From Neobacillus kokaensis (GTDB lineage: Bacteria; Bacillota; Bacilli; Bacillales; Cytobacillaceae): a DNA stretch of 64,000 bases. How positions within the stretch are numbered: position 1 is the stretch's first letter; each line of letters opens with the position of its first letter. The stretch is taken from the NCBI RefSeq assembly GCF_014656545.1, contig NZ_BNDS01000014.1, forward strand, positions 62,001-126,000, in the 5' to 3' direction. This document shows positions 1-8,369 of this stretch, in pieces. The translations under genes and the position numbers were made by a program. The notes below the pieces were generated by a model. That model was not told the DNA's origin and ran no database searches. It saw nothing but the letters and a program-made list of their open reading frames with translations.

Positions 1-167
1 GAGAAATAGAGGTAAAAACTTGGTTGCGTTAGACCAGCCTTTTTTACAATCGTACTTATTTTTGTTTCATGAAATCCATGTTCTGCGAATTCTTCTGCTG
101 CAATCGTAAGAATCGCCTCTTTACTTTTGACCCCAACCGATCCTTTCTGTCTGCCACGTTGACCCAT
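1..167 (-). CDS. TetR family transcriptional regulator (N-terminal part, cut by window edge)
   Basis: The first 55 residues of a TetR/AcrR-type repressor are visible; the ligand-binding C-terminal part lies beyond the left edge. After a basic start (MGQRGRQKG) comes the usual TetR DNA-binding fold: helix 1 around AILTIAAEEFAEHGF, then TKISTIVKKAGLTQPSFYLYF, which contains the helix-turn-helix and the hallmark aromatic FYLYF end of the recognition helix. The start codon at 165-167 follows an AAGAGG-like ribosome site. A perfect 12-bp palindrome lies just upstream, as expected for an autoregulated TetR gene. The effector and target genes cannot be seen. Confidence 0.85.
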   Translation of the reverse strand, partial: MGQRGRQKGSVGVKSKEAILTIAAEEFAEHGFHETKISTIVKKAGLTQPSFYLYF

Positions 168-193
168 TATGCATGCCTCTTGTCTTTATAAAA

Positions 194-222
194 ATTATAT
201 TACTCATGAGTATTATCTTACA
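194..222 (-). promoter_or_regulatory. Putative promoter and operator of the TetR-type gene
   Basis: On the minus strand a TATAAT -10 box (194-199) is followed 17 bp upstream by a weak -35. The spacer holds the perfect palindrome TACTCATGAGTA (201-212). A palindrome between the -35 and -10 is a classic place for a TetR repressor to block its own transcription. The assignment is inferred from position only. Confidence 0.4.
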
Positions 223-429
223 GAAAATACCTTTTTGTCAACGAAATAGTTGATAAAAAAGACTGCCTCCAAGCATTTTATTAACTTCTTCTATACTACA
301 ATAGGAGAAAAAGCTTCATTGTTAATACGTTCCCTTAAACATGTATGGTACAATCCTTTGAAAATGATGTGTTGAATCTAACAGAAAAAGGGGAAGTGTG
401 AAAGTTAAAGTTTGATGAAAAATAAATGG

Positions 430-452
430 GCGGGAGCAATCCCGCTTTTTTA
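430..452 (+). terminator. Short rho-independent terminator-like hairpin
   Basis: GCGGGA / TCCCGC stem with a CAA-type loop followed by a run of six to seven T on the plus strand. No intact plus-strand gene precedes it. The stretch 168-608 otherwise holds only the TetR promoter region and the 467-555 repeat. Confidence 0.45.
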
Positions 453-466
453 AAACACCAAGCTCC

Positions 467-555
467 TCTATTTTTTGTCGATATTCACTCATAATTTGTA
501 GATATTTCCCGGGAATTTTGTTGAAAGTTGAAATATAGTAAACCTAATAATCGAA
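467..555. repeat. 89-bp repeat, copy 1 (pairs with 7771-7860)
   Basis: About 90 bp that match 7771-7860 closely, including a long identical core around ATTTGTAGATATTTCCCGGG. It contains an imperfect inverted repeat (ATATTCAC ... GTAGATAT). In both places it lies about 50 bp beyond the 3' end of a decayed DUF3967 gene copy, so it appears to be part of that gene's duplicated unit. Confidence 0.8.
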
Positions 556-608
556 ACAAAAGAATTTTTCCTTTTTATTTAGTTTCCTTAAGTGTTATGA
601 ACTCTACT

Positions 609-816
609 TTACACCTTGGCCGTATCGCCTAACGATATAAGCGCTACGATGTCTGAATGAACAAAGATACGTTGATTCCCCTCCTTCAAAAACTCATATC
701 CACTCCGCTCTAAGATTTGGCTATACTTTCTTAACAGTAGGAGCTGCAATCCCTACTTTTTCTGCTCCTTCCTTGGTAGAGAAAGCTTGTTCATTTGGTT
801 GTATGTTGCTTCGCAT
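609..816 (-). pseudogene. DUF3967/MerR-like gene remnant, copy 1 (frameshifted and truncated)
   Basis: The minus strand starts MRSNIQPNEQAFSTKEGAEK, clearly homologous to the intact gene at 8370-9077, and keeps the same AAAAGGAGG ribosome site. One extra base after the TVKK codons shifts the frame and gives an early stop. The next frame continues the homology (KYSQILERSGYEFLKEG, then RIFVHSDIVALISLGDT) before stopping at 609. The coiled-coil and C-terminal parts are missing. A TATCGC-type palindrome lies upstream at 872-886 and a degenerate one (623-637) inside the gene, at the same relative places as in the intact copy. It is best read as a dead duplicate. Confidence 0.8.
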
Positions 817-871
817 ATGAACCTCCTTTTCTATTAATAGGAGAGTTTTTAGATTTATAATGCAAAGGTCA

Positions 872-886
872 TATCGCCTAGCGATA
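872..886. promoter_or_regulatory. 15-bp palindrome upstream of DUF3967 copy 1
   Basis: TATCGCCTAGCGATA: six-base arms TATCGC/GCGATA around a 3-base centre, 56 bp upstream of the copy 1 start. The same element precedes the other two copies (8261-8275 and 9133-9147). It is probably the binding site of the DUF3967 protein; that is inferred from conserved position. Confidence 0.65.
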
Positions 887-972
887 CGAAACAAAAAAGG
901 CTCCATTCAGTCCTTTTTATGGAATACTATTTAGTATAGTTTTGTCGCCCTTTTTAGCGGAGAAAATAAAAT

Positions 973-1017
973 AAGAGGCTTCCAGTAAGTTTGCTCAACT
1001 AATGGAAAACCTCTTAA
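973..1017 (-). terminator. Putative terminator of the proline catabolic operon
   Basis: Downstream of the last gene of the minus-strand operon, AAGAGG..TTCCA pairs with TGGAA..CCTCTT around a roughly 20-base loop. The minus strand continues into ATTTTATTTTC. The stem is interrupted, so confidence is moderate. Confidence 0.5.
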
Positions 1018-1077
1018 TTCTTATATTCCCCTGATTTTTCCTTTGATATAGGGAAATAGCAAATATTTTTCTATTTG

Positions 1078-2646
1078 TTATAGCATTAAACTCGTTGTTT
1101 TAGCCTGCATATGCAATATGAGATAATCAGGACCGCCAGCCTTGGAGTCTGTACCTGACATATTAAATCCTCCGAACGGTTGATATCCAACAATGGCTCC
1201 TGTGCAGCCGCGATTAAAGTAAAGATTTCCTACATGAAATTCCTTTTCCGCCCGTTTGATATGCTCTTGATTATTCGTAATTAATGCACCGGTTAAACCA
1301 TAATCTGTGTTGTTTGCAACCTTCATTAGATGGTCAAAATCTCTTGCTTTGCAGAAAGCAACAACGGGACCAAAGATTTCTTCCTGCATTAAACGTGCAT
1401 TTTCGTCTACATCTGCAATAATGGTTGGCTGGATAAAGTAACCATCCTGATGATTTCCTTCTCCCCCCGTTACTAAACGTCCTTCCTCCTTGCCGATTGC
1501 GATATATTTCATGATCTTATCATAAGCAGCTTGGCTGATAACAGGTCCCATGTAGGTATTTACATCTTCAGGGCAGCCTACTTTTAATGTTTTTGTTAAT
1601 GCGGCAGCCTTCTCAAGTACTTCATCATATACATCCTGATGGATGACCGCACGAGAGCCGGCTGAACATTTTTGTCCGGAGAAGCCAAAAGCAGAATAAA
1701 CAATAGAAGAAGCTGCTAAATCCAAATCAGCATCTTTATCCACCAATACCGTGTCCTTGCCACCCATCTCAGCTATAACACGCTTCAGCCAAATTTGACC
1801 CGGCTGTACTTTCGCTGCACGCTCATATATGCGGCAGCCTACTTCACGAGAGCCTGTAAATGAAATAAAACGTGTCTTAGGATGCTCCACAAGATAATCA
1901 CCAATCTCTGCACCATCTCCAGGAATATAATTAATGACGCCATCAGGAAGGCCTGCTTCTTCTAACACTTCAACAAACTTGGCTGCTACAACCGGTGTAT
2001 GGTCAGAAGGTTTGAGAAGGATAGTGTTTCCAGTTACAATAGCCGCTGCAGCAGTTCCTGCCATAATGGCGAGCGGAAAATTAAATGGTGAAATGATTAT
2101 TCCTACTCCTAGCGGGATATAAGAATACTTATTACTTTCCCCATCCCTGCTTTGAACTGGTACACCGTCTTTTAATTGCTGCATTTGACGACCATAATAT
2201 TCTAGGAAATCGATCGCTTCCGCTGTATCAGCGTCCGCCTCCTTCCAAGGTTTCCCTGCCTCTTTTACAAGATATGCTGAGAACTCGTGCTTACGCTCAC
2301 GGATAATAGCTGCAGCACGGAATAAAATAGAGGAGCGGATCTTCGGGTCCTCAAACTTCCATGTTTCAAATGCAGAAAGGGCTGCTTGCATTGCTTTTTC
2401 TGCCCATTCTTTATCTGCTTTAGAAACCGTGCCGATTACCTCATTTTTATTACTTGGATTAATAGAAACGGTTTCGTTATTGGTCTTAAATCGCTGGCCC
2501 CCGATTACAAGCGGATATTCTTTGCCTAATTGTGATTGAACAATTTTTAAGGCACCCTCAAACGCAAGTTTATTTTCTTCTATTGAAAAATCAGTAAATG
2601 GTTCATGTTTATAAGCTTTTACAATGTTTTTTTCTTGAGTAATCAT
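1078..2646 (-). CDS. rocA: 1-pyrroline-5-carboxylate dehydrogenase (RocA/PruA family)
   Basis: NAD-dependent aldehyde dehydrogenase that oxidises pyrroline-5-carboxylate / glutamate semialdehyde to glutamate, the second step of proline breakdown. It has 522 residues, close to the roughly 515 of Bacillus RocA/PutC. The ALDH signature is intact: the cofactor-site segment PFNFPLAI, the general-base Glu in VIAEMGGKD, the catalytic Cys in [12 protein letters not shown], and the C-terminal EIFGPV and [18 protein letters not shown] motifs typical of the P5CDH branch. It is the last gene of the operon, 52 bp after the BrnQ gene. RocA and PutC paralogues are hard to tell apart by eye; the proline context favours a PutC-like role. 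Confidence 0.93.
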   Translation of the reverse strand: MITQEKNIVKAYKHEPFTDFSIEENKLAFEGALKIVQSQLGKEYPLVIGGQRFKTNNETVSINPSNKNEVIGTVSKADKEWAEKAMQAALSAFETWKFEDPKIRSSILFRAAAIIRERKHEFSAYLVKEAGKPWKEADADTAEAIDFLEYYGRQMQQLKDGVPVQSRDGESNKYSYIPLGVGIIISPFNFPLAIMAGTAAAAIVTGNTILLKPSDHTPVVAAKFVEVLEEAGLPDGVINYIPGDGAEIGDYLVEHPKTRFISFTGSREVGCRIYERAAKVQPGQIWLKRVIAEMGGKDTVLVDKDADLDLAASSIVYSAFGFSGQKCSAGSRAVIHQDVYDEVLEKAAALTKTLKVGCPEDVNTYMGPVISQAAYDKIMKYIAIGKEEGRLVTGGEGNHQDGYFIQPTIIADVDENARLMQEEIFGPVVAFCKARDFDHLMKVANNTDYGLTGALITNNQEHIKRAEKEFHVGNLYFNRGCTGAIVGYQPFGGFNMSGTDSKAGGPDYLILHMQAKTTSLML

Positions 2647-2698
2647 AAGAATCTCTCCTCTTACTTTTTTTAGATTTGTGTATTTATGCTAGATTTTC

Positions 2699-4051
2699 TT
2701 AATTAATCTTTTGGCCTGCAATATCTATCAAAATGGCAGGTTCTTTCCTGGCTTTTGCTATAAAAAGCCCCATCAAAAATCCAATAATCCCTGTAACAAT
2801 CCATCCTGTGCCATTTGTAAATAATGGGATAAAACCAAAAACATGATTAATAGTTTCCGGTGCAATGTTTGCCTCCTTTAATGCATCAAGTATTGCTACA
2901 AAGCCAACTCCAATCATAGTAGCGGAATAAACTGTTTTATGTCCGTTAAATAGATTATTCGCAAAGATTAAGGCAATCAAAGCAATGGCTAATGGATAAA
3001 GCAGCAGAAGTATAGGCGATGCCAAAGTTAAAATGGTATTTAAACCAAAGTTTGTAATGATTAAACTTAAAGCAGAAAAAATAATGAGCCACTTTTTATA
3101 AGAAACGGAAGGAACAATCCTTTCAAAATATTCAGCAACAGCAGCTAAACATGCAACATTTGTTGTGATTCCTGTTAAAAAGATAACGGTTCCAATCATA
3201 TAAATTCCAACTTGGCCAAACAGGGCCATGGCACTTTGGGCTAATAATTCTCCCCCATTTTCTTTAAAGCCAATTGCCTCCACACTGGTAGCACCTATCC
3301 ATGCCATTGACATTTGCAAAGCAACTAATCCAATAATGGTGATTAAACCTGCTTTAATAAATAGCTTAGACACTTCCTTTTCAGAATGGATGCCTAAAGA
3401 ACTAATCGTTTTAATAAAAATACCTCCAAAAACAAAAGCCGCAAGCACGTCCATTGTGTAATACCCTTGAGTGAACCCTTTTATAAATACACCGCTCAAA
3501 TAATCCTTTTGCGGCTCACCGATTCTTCCCATCGGAGTAATAAATGACTTAGCAATTAGTACTATTAATAATATTGAAAAAATTGGTGTGATAATTTTTC
3601 CTAGTCGATCAACAAACTTGGAAGTATTCCAGGAGAGGTAAATCGTCAGGATAATAAATAAGGCAGAGAAAGTAAATAAATAAAGACTTGTATTTGACTT
3701 ATTTTGAACTAAAGGATTTACAGCAATTTCATATACAACAGAAGTGGTCCGTGGAATAACATAAATGGGACCAAGCGATAAGAAAAGTAAAATAGAAAAT
3801 ATCGTTGCAAAAAGCGGGCTTACTCTTCCTGCAAGTCTTTCCACCGTACCGCCTCCGCGGGTTAACGCAACGATTGCCAATAAAACTAAACCGACACCTG
3901 TAATTAAAAATCCAGCCATAGCAATCCAGACATTTGTTCCCGCCTGCTGACCTACCATTGGAGCAAAAATTACATTACCGGCACCTAAAAACATTGAGAA
4001 CAGCATAAGTCCAATCGCCAGCACTTGAGAAAAAGGCAGTTTTTTATCCAT
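2699..4051 (-). CDS. brnQ: Branched-chain amino acid transport system II carrier protein (BrnQ family)
   Basis: A 450-residue, very hydrophobic permease with about 12 predicted membrane segments and the family's opening (ILAIGLMLFSMFLGAGNVIF-type region, then GQQAG). BrnQ proteins are cation-coupled carriers for leucine, isoleucine and valine, and some also carry proline. It lies between proline dehydrogenase and P5C dehydrogenase in one operon, so proline or hydroxyproline uptake is a reasonable inferred role. It starts at an ATG after a purine-rich AGGAGG site, 137 bp downstream of the broken proline dehydrogenase. No key disruption is visible. Confidence 0.88.
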   Translation of the reverse strand: MDKKLPFSQVLAIGLMLFSMFLGAGNVIFAPMVGQQAGTNVWIAMAGFLITGVGLVLLAIVALTRGGGTVERLAGRVSPLFATIFSILLFLSLGPIYVIPRTTSVVYEIAVNPLVQNKSNTSLYLFTFSALFIILTIYLSWNTSKFVDRLGKIITPIFSILLIVLIAKSFITPMGRIGEPQKDYLSGVFIKGFTQGYYTMDVLAAFVFGGIFIKTISSLGIHSEKEVSKLFIKAGLITIIGLVALQMSMAWIGATSVEAIGFKENGGELLAQSAMALFGQVGIYMIGTVIFLTGITTNVACLAAVAEYFERIVPSVSYKKWLIIFSALSLIITNFGLNTILTLASPILLLLYPLAIALIALIFANNLFNGHKTVYSATMIGVGFVAILDALKEANIAPETINHVFGFIPLFTNGTGWIVTGIIGFLMGLFIAKARKEPAILIDIAGQKIN

Positions 4052-4188
4052 TAAGCTTCCTCCTTTTTATGGAAGGGGAATGTGAAAAAAGCATCCCCTT
4101 TTTTGTTCATCAATAGTAATTCAATTTTTATATGAAATTATAAATTATACAAGCAGATTAAAATGCCGTTATTTGGAAGGGAAGTCAT

Positions 4189-5171
4189 TTATCTCGATGC
4201 TTTCTTTTTGCTTACTCTTCCGGCTATAAAAGCGCCGGTGCCAATTCCCAATAAAGTATTAGTTCTCTTGTTAAACAGTTGTTTAAATACAAGATTTAAA
4301 TTTTGAGGACGTTCTGCTAGACGCCGCATGAAGTAACCATACCAATCCTTCCCGAACGGCACATAGGTACAGAAGTTATATCCCTCCTTCGCGAGCTCCA
4401 ACTGTAAATCGTTCCTGAATCCATAAAGCATTTGAAATTCATATTTATCTTTAGAAATTTGATGTTTCTCGGCAAAAGCCTTTACATGATTAATAATGTG
4501 ATGGTCATGTGTTGCAATTGATGTGAATTTTCCATTCAATAAGTGGTATTCAATTAAACGAATAAAGTTTTGATCAATTTCCTTTTTATCCTGATAAGCT
4601 AAGTTTTCGGGTTCTTTATATGCGCCTTTTACAATTCTTAACCGATAGTTCTTATATTTCTTAATATTTTCTTCAGCTTTATAGAAATACGCTGAATGAC
4701 CGTACCAATATTATCGTATTCTTTAGAAAGTTCATCCAAAATATCAAAGGATGGCTTTAGATGGCCATAATCCTCCATATCAAAATTAATAAATATGTTA
4801 TACTTATGGGCTAAAGAGACAATTTCCCTTAGATTCTCGAGGCAAAACTTAAATTCAATATCCAAGCCGAGCTGCGTTGGCTTCAAAGAAATATGAGCAT
4901 CCAGGTCATGTTCGTGGATAGCCTTAATCACTTTCAAAATTTGATCCTTTGCCTCAAGTGCTTCTTCCTTCTTAAAAACAAATTCACCTAAATTATCAAT
5001 TGTCGCTGAAATACCATTCGCATTTAATGTCTTAACACTTTCCACCATTTCTGCAATATTCGTACCCGCAACAACTGACTGTGCCCCCAGCTTTAATCCC
5101 CAGCGTTTAGCCCCGCTGTTTAACATTTTATTTTGTGAAAGATGGATAAAAAAATCTCTAGTAAGTCCCAC
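4189..5171 (-). pseudogene. Proline dehydrogenase (PutB/FadM type), broken by a one-base frameshift
   Basis: FAD-dependent proline dehydrogenase, first step of proline oxidation. The N-terminal 166 or so residues (4690-5171) carry the TIM-barrel start, including GISATIDNLGEF, ISLKPTQLGLD and INFDMEDYG. The reading frame is lost near 4692, where CAGCGTATTTC needs one more base to continue as Gln-Ala-Tyr-Phe-Tyr-Lys-Ala. The rest is fully readable in the next frame down to 4189: YRLRIVKGAYKEPENLAY, then FTSIATHDHHIINHV and the YGFRNDLQLELA region. Restored length would be about 325 residues. Everything except that base is conserved, so this is either a very recent mutation or a sequencing error. 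Confidence 0.85.
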
Positions 5172-5210
5172 TGTTGTTCCCTCCGTGTAAAAAAATAATT
5201 ATGCTACTGA

Positions 5211-6194
5211 TTATTTCAATAAAAAGCCTTCCTTATATGGGTCAGATAGATCCAATGAGAATTTATGAATCCCCGTCACCCAAGCTGATCCTGTAATTTT
5301 GGGAATAATAGCTTTATAGTCTTCAACCACTGTGTAATCTACTATCACTCCTTTGAATTGCGACCCAATAATACTTTCCTGAATAATATGCTCACCACAA
5401 TCAAGGGTCAATGTCGAAAGCTTTGCACATGTACCTGTTCCGCAAGGTGAACGATCAATTTGTCCATCGCCGAAAACAACTGTATTCCGATAATAATTTT
5501 TTCCTAATTTTAAACTGAATTCTACAAGATCGATTGTGTTAATCTCTGGAATTTCAGGATGGATAACAGTCAATTGTTCATTTGCTGCCTTTCTAATAGC
5601 AGTCCCAAGAGCGGCAATTTTGTCTTGTTCATCGATCGTCAGCTTCAGATTAAATGGCTCTGCATCCACAATTGCAAAGAAGCTGCCGCCAAATGCTATA
5701 TCCATATATACATAACCAGTATTCTCTACATAAACGCTTACATTCTTTTTTAGTACAAAGGCCGGTACATTAATAAATGAAACCTCTTTTACCCTATTAC
5801 CCTCATACGATACATAGCATTCAACCATTCCAGAGGGCGTATCTAGTAATACTTTTTCCTTTTTTTCAATTAAGCCATTATTAATTGCCACTGTAACCGA
5901 TGCAATCGTTCCGTGGCCGCACATGTTTAAATAGCCGCCGCTGTCCATAAATATGACGCCCATATCACATTTTTCCTGGCAAGGCTCGGTTAATATAGCT
6001 CCGAACATATTTAGATGTCCCCTAGGTTCATGCATCAGCAGCTTTCTTATATGGTCCATAGTGGACTTCATATAGTTTTTTTTATCCATCATAGACTGTC
6101 CATGGATCTCTGGTATACCGCCCACGACTATTCTAGCTGCCTCGCCCATGGCATGAGCATCAATTGTTTCGATATAACCCTCTAATGTCACCAT
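5211..6194 (-). CDS. Proline racemase / 4-hydroxyproline 2-epimerase family protein
   Basis: Cofactor-independent racemase fold, 327 residues. Both catalytic cysteines are present: MCGHGTIA (first half) and SPCGTGTCAK (second half). This marks a true racemase/epimerase rather than the Thr-containing trans-3-hydroxyproline dehydratases. The substrate may be proline or trans-4-hydroxyproline; sequence alone does not settle it. It is the first gene of a sigma-54-driven operon with proline dehydrogenase, BrnQ and P5C dehydrogenase, so it probably feeds D-proline or hydroxyproline into the glutamate route. The start follows GGGGGG-type purines and lies about 45 bp from the -12 box. Confidence 0.9.
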   Translation of the reverse strand: MVTLEGYIETIDAHAMGEAARIVVGGIPEIHGQSMMDKKNYMKSTMDHIRKLLMHEPRGHLNMFGAILTEPCQEKCDMGVIFMDSGGYLNMCGHGTIASVTVAINNGLIEKKEKVLLDTPSGMVECYVSYEGNRVKEVSFINVPAFVLKKNVSVYVENTGYVYMDIAFGGSFFAIVDAEPFNLKLTIDEQDKIAALGTAIRKAANEQLTVIHPEIPEINTIDLVEFSLKLGKNYYRNTVVFGDGQIDRSPCGTGTCAKLSTLTLDCGEHIIQESIIGSQFKGVIVDYTVVEDYKAIIPKITGSAWVTGIHKFSLDLSDPYKEGFLLK

Positions 6195-6239
6195 TCATTG
6201 ATCCCCCCGTTAGCAAAATTGTTTGTATATATTTTATTT

Positions 6240-6256
6240 TGCAAATATCGTGCCAA
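6240..6256 (-). promoter_or_regulatory. Sigma-54 (-24/-12) promoter of the proline catabolic operon
   Basis: The minus strand reads TTGGCACGATATTTGCA, an essentially perfect match to the sigma-54 consensus TGGCACG-N4-TTGCA, with the invariant GG and GC in place. It lies 46 bp upstream of the racemase start and beside a divergent sigma-54 activator gene. Confidence 0.9.
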
Positions 6257-6330
6257 TATGAAAGAGACCCTTTAACCTCATATATTGCTGTTTTTTGGAC
6301 AATAACGTACAATAATAATGTTTAATAACT

Positions 6331-6344
6331 TTACAATGTTGTAA
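6331..6344. promoter_or_regulatory. Putative upstream activating site
   Basis: TTACAA-TG-TTGTAA, a perfect 6-bp-arm palindrome about 75-90 bp upstream of the -24/-12 promoter and just ahead of the activator gene. This is a normal position for an enhancer-binding-protein site, and it could also serve autoregulation. Inferred from symmetry and spacing. Confidence 0.5.
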
Positions 6345-6389
6345 ATTTTACATTTACACTTTACATTCACTTTAATAAGGATGCTGATT

Positions 6390-7763
6390 ATGACAACTCA
6401 TTCCCTAAAACATTCCTACTATTATTTAAAAACTTTAATAGAAACCAGCTCAGATGCTATTACCATTATTAATTCGTCAGGAGAGGTTGAATATTGGAAT
6501 ACTCAGGCAGAAGAGATTTATGGAATCCCTTTAGAGGAAATTAAACACAATAAAATAAGTAAGTTTTTTAAAAAAAGGGATTTAAAATTACTTGAGATAC
6601 TAGAAACGAAGAAACCCGTCTATAACGTATATCACCAACCTCGGCCGGACAAGCATGTATTAATCAGTTCAGCTCCCATTTTTGATGAAAAAGGAGATTT
6701 AATAGGGGCCATTTCTATTGATCAAGATATTACGAATATTGTTCAGTTAAATGAAAAATTAACTTTACAAGCAACACAATTACAAAAAATAAAACAACAA
6801 TATAAATTACAGGAACAAATTGGCCCTTTAGCTGAAATCAAAGGGCATAGTGATGCAATCCATCTTGCAAAGGAATTAGCGCTAAGGGTAGCAAAAACTG
6901 ACGCAACAGTGATCGTCTTCGGAGAAAGCGGCGTCGGCAAGGAACTGTTTGCTCAAGGCATCCATGAAGCCAGCATGAGAAATAATCAGCCGTTTATTCC
7001 TATTAACTGCGGCGCTATTCCTGAAGCCCTTTTTGAAAGCGAGTTTTTTGGATACGAAAAAGGATCTTTTACTGGTGCACATAGGGATGGTAAGCCGGGT
7101 AAAGTGGAAATGGCCGATGGCGGTACATTATTTTTAGATGAAATTGGCATGCTTCCCCTCGATATGCAGGTTAAATTATTAAGAGTCCTGCAAGAAAGAG
7201 AAGTCTATCGCATTGGTGGTAATACGCCTATAAAAGTAAATATTAGAATTGTCGCTGCCACCAACAGAGATTTAGATGACATGGTGAAACAAGGTACCTT
7301 TCGCGAGGATCTTTACTATCGGTTAAATGTAGTTACTTTAGCCCTTCCGCCGCTTCGGGAAAGAATTGAGGACATCCCGCTATTAGTGAGAAATTTTGTT
7401 CAGGAGTATTCTACAAAGTATCAAAAGGAAATTCCAACGCTTGGAGACAGTGCTGTGGAGATGTTCCAAAACTACGAGTGGCCCGGAAATGTCCGTGAAC
7501 TTAGAAATGTGGTTGAACGATTAATTATTTTTACAGACAAACCTGTTATCCAAGCGGAAGATATACTAACGCTCTTTCCAAAATCCACAGGTAAAAAGGA
7601 AGGTAAGGAAGGGCTGGCAAAAGAAAAAGCTCTATTAGAAAAGGACCGAATTGAAGCAGTACTGAAGGAAACCTTTGGCAATAAAAGTGCAGCCGCAAAA
7701 ATATTGGGAATATCCAGGGTTAGCTTATATAGTAAAATTAAACAGTATAATATCCAACTTTAA
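6390..7763 (+). CDS. Sigma-54-dependent transcriptional activator with PAS domain (RocR/PrdR type)
   Basis: Enhancer-binding protein with three parts. An N-terminal PAS domain (about 15-120, with NSSGEVEYWNTQAEEIYG) is followed by a central AAA+ domain: Walker A GESGVGKE, sigma-54 contact loop GSFTGA in place of the commoner GAFTGA, Walker B GGTLFLDEIG, and Arg finger region FREDLYYRLNV. A Fis-type helix-turn-helix ends the protein (NKSAAAKILGISRVSLYSKI). It is transcribed divergently from the proline operon and surely drives its -24/-12 promoter in response to a small ligand sensed by the PAS domain. I place the start at the ATG at 6390 because the TAAGG ribosome site at 6376-6380 touches the upstream ATG at 6381. 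Confidence 0.92.
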   Translation: MTTHSLKHSYYYLKTLIETSSDAITIINSSGEVEYWNTQAEEIYGIPLEEIKHNKISKFFKKRDLKLLEILETKKPVYNVYHQPRPDKHVLISSAPIFDEKGDLIGAISIDQDITNIVQLNEKLTLQATQLQKIKQQYKLQEQIGPLAEIKGHSDAIHLAKELALRVAKTDATVIVFGESGVGKELFAQGIHEASMRNNQPFIPINCGAIPEALFESEFFGYEKGSFTGAHRDGKPGKVEMADGGTLFLDEIGMLPLDMQVKLLRVLQEREVYRIGGNTPIKVNIRIVAATNRDLDDMVKQGTFREDLYYRLNVVTLALPPLRERIEDIPLLVRNFVQEYSTKYQKEIPTLGDSAVEMFQNYEWPGNVRELRNVVERLIIFTDKPVIQAEDILTLFPKSTGKKEGKEGLAKEKALLEKDRIEAVLKETFGNKSAAAKILGISRVSLYSKIKQYNIQL

Positions 7764-7770
7764 ACAAGCT

Positions 7771-7860
7771 TCTATTTTTTGTCGATATCTACTCATAATT
7801 TGTAGATATTTCCCGGGAATTTTGTTGAAATTTGAATAATAGTGAATTTTGATAACCGAA
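7771..7860. repeat. 90-bp repeat, copy 2 (pairs with 467-555)
   Basis: Direct repeat of 467-555 with few differences. Here the inverted repeat ATATCTAC ... GTAGATAT is perfect. It lies between the sigma-54 activator and the 3' end of DUF3967 remnant copy 2, so the two repeats bracket the whole proline cluster in the same orientation. Confidence 0.8.
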
Positions 7861-7910
7861 AAGTTTCCTTATGTTTAAGTAGACATTAACTATAATTTAT
7901 CACTTATATA

Positions 7911-8207
7911 TTATAAAGATGGAAAAGAAGTGCAGGGGAAATTTTCATGTATAGCGGCTATGACAATCTCCGTTTCAGTGGATTCATCTAATCTTTCTTT
8001 TAGCTGATATTCAAGGTCTTTTGCTGAAACGTCTAGCGGTTTGACGTATCGCCTGCCGCTATAAGCGCTGTGAGTGTACTCAGATACGGCGAACTCTTTC
8101 ACACCCTTGTATCAATTTCCCTTTTAAATTCGGCCAAAACAGCGGTAACTACATTTCCGCTTATTGGATAATGATGCTCGTTTTTTCCGATGTATATCGT
8201 ATCGCAT
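7911..8207 (-). pseudogene. DUF3967/MerR-like gene remnant, copy 2
   Basis: The start context (GATATGCGATACGATAT at about 8207) parallels the intact gene's GATATGCGAAGCGATAT, but the helix-turn-helix segment is scrambled. Homology resumes in the stretch KPLDVSAKDLEYQLKERL, which matches KPLDDMAKDLVYQQKERL of the intact protein, followed by TETEIVIAAIHENFP. The coiled coil and C-terminus are lost. A perfect palindrome (8261-8275) is retained 54 bp upstream. Dead second duplicate. Confidence 0.7.
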
Positions 8208-8260
8208 ATCGTGATTCTCTTTCCTAAAAGACGAAGGTTCCGGGGATATATTTACGATTA

Positions 8261-8275
8261 TATCGCCCAGCGATA
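8261..8275. promoter_or_regulatory. 15-bp palindrome upstream of DUF3967 copy 2
   Basis: TATCGCCCAGCGATA, the same element as at 872-886 and 9133-9147, 54 bp upstream of remnant copy 2. It also lies downstream of the intact gene, so the intact gene has one site on either side. Confidence 0.65.
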
Positions 8276-8369
8276 TGAACAAAAATAGGAGCGATACGCC
8301 CCATGTCTTGTAGAACTCTATTAAGAATGACTCTTGTTTTTGACTGAGTTTCTTAACTGCCTTAACATC

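Noticed and set aside
4072..4102. AAGGGGAATG / CATCCCCTT hairpin in front of brnQ
   Set aside because: The T-run follows it only on the plus strand, where no gene precedes it; on the operon strand it is not a normal terminator, and an attenuator cannot be argued from one hairpin.
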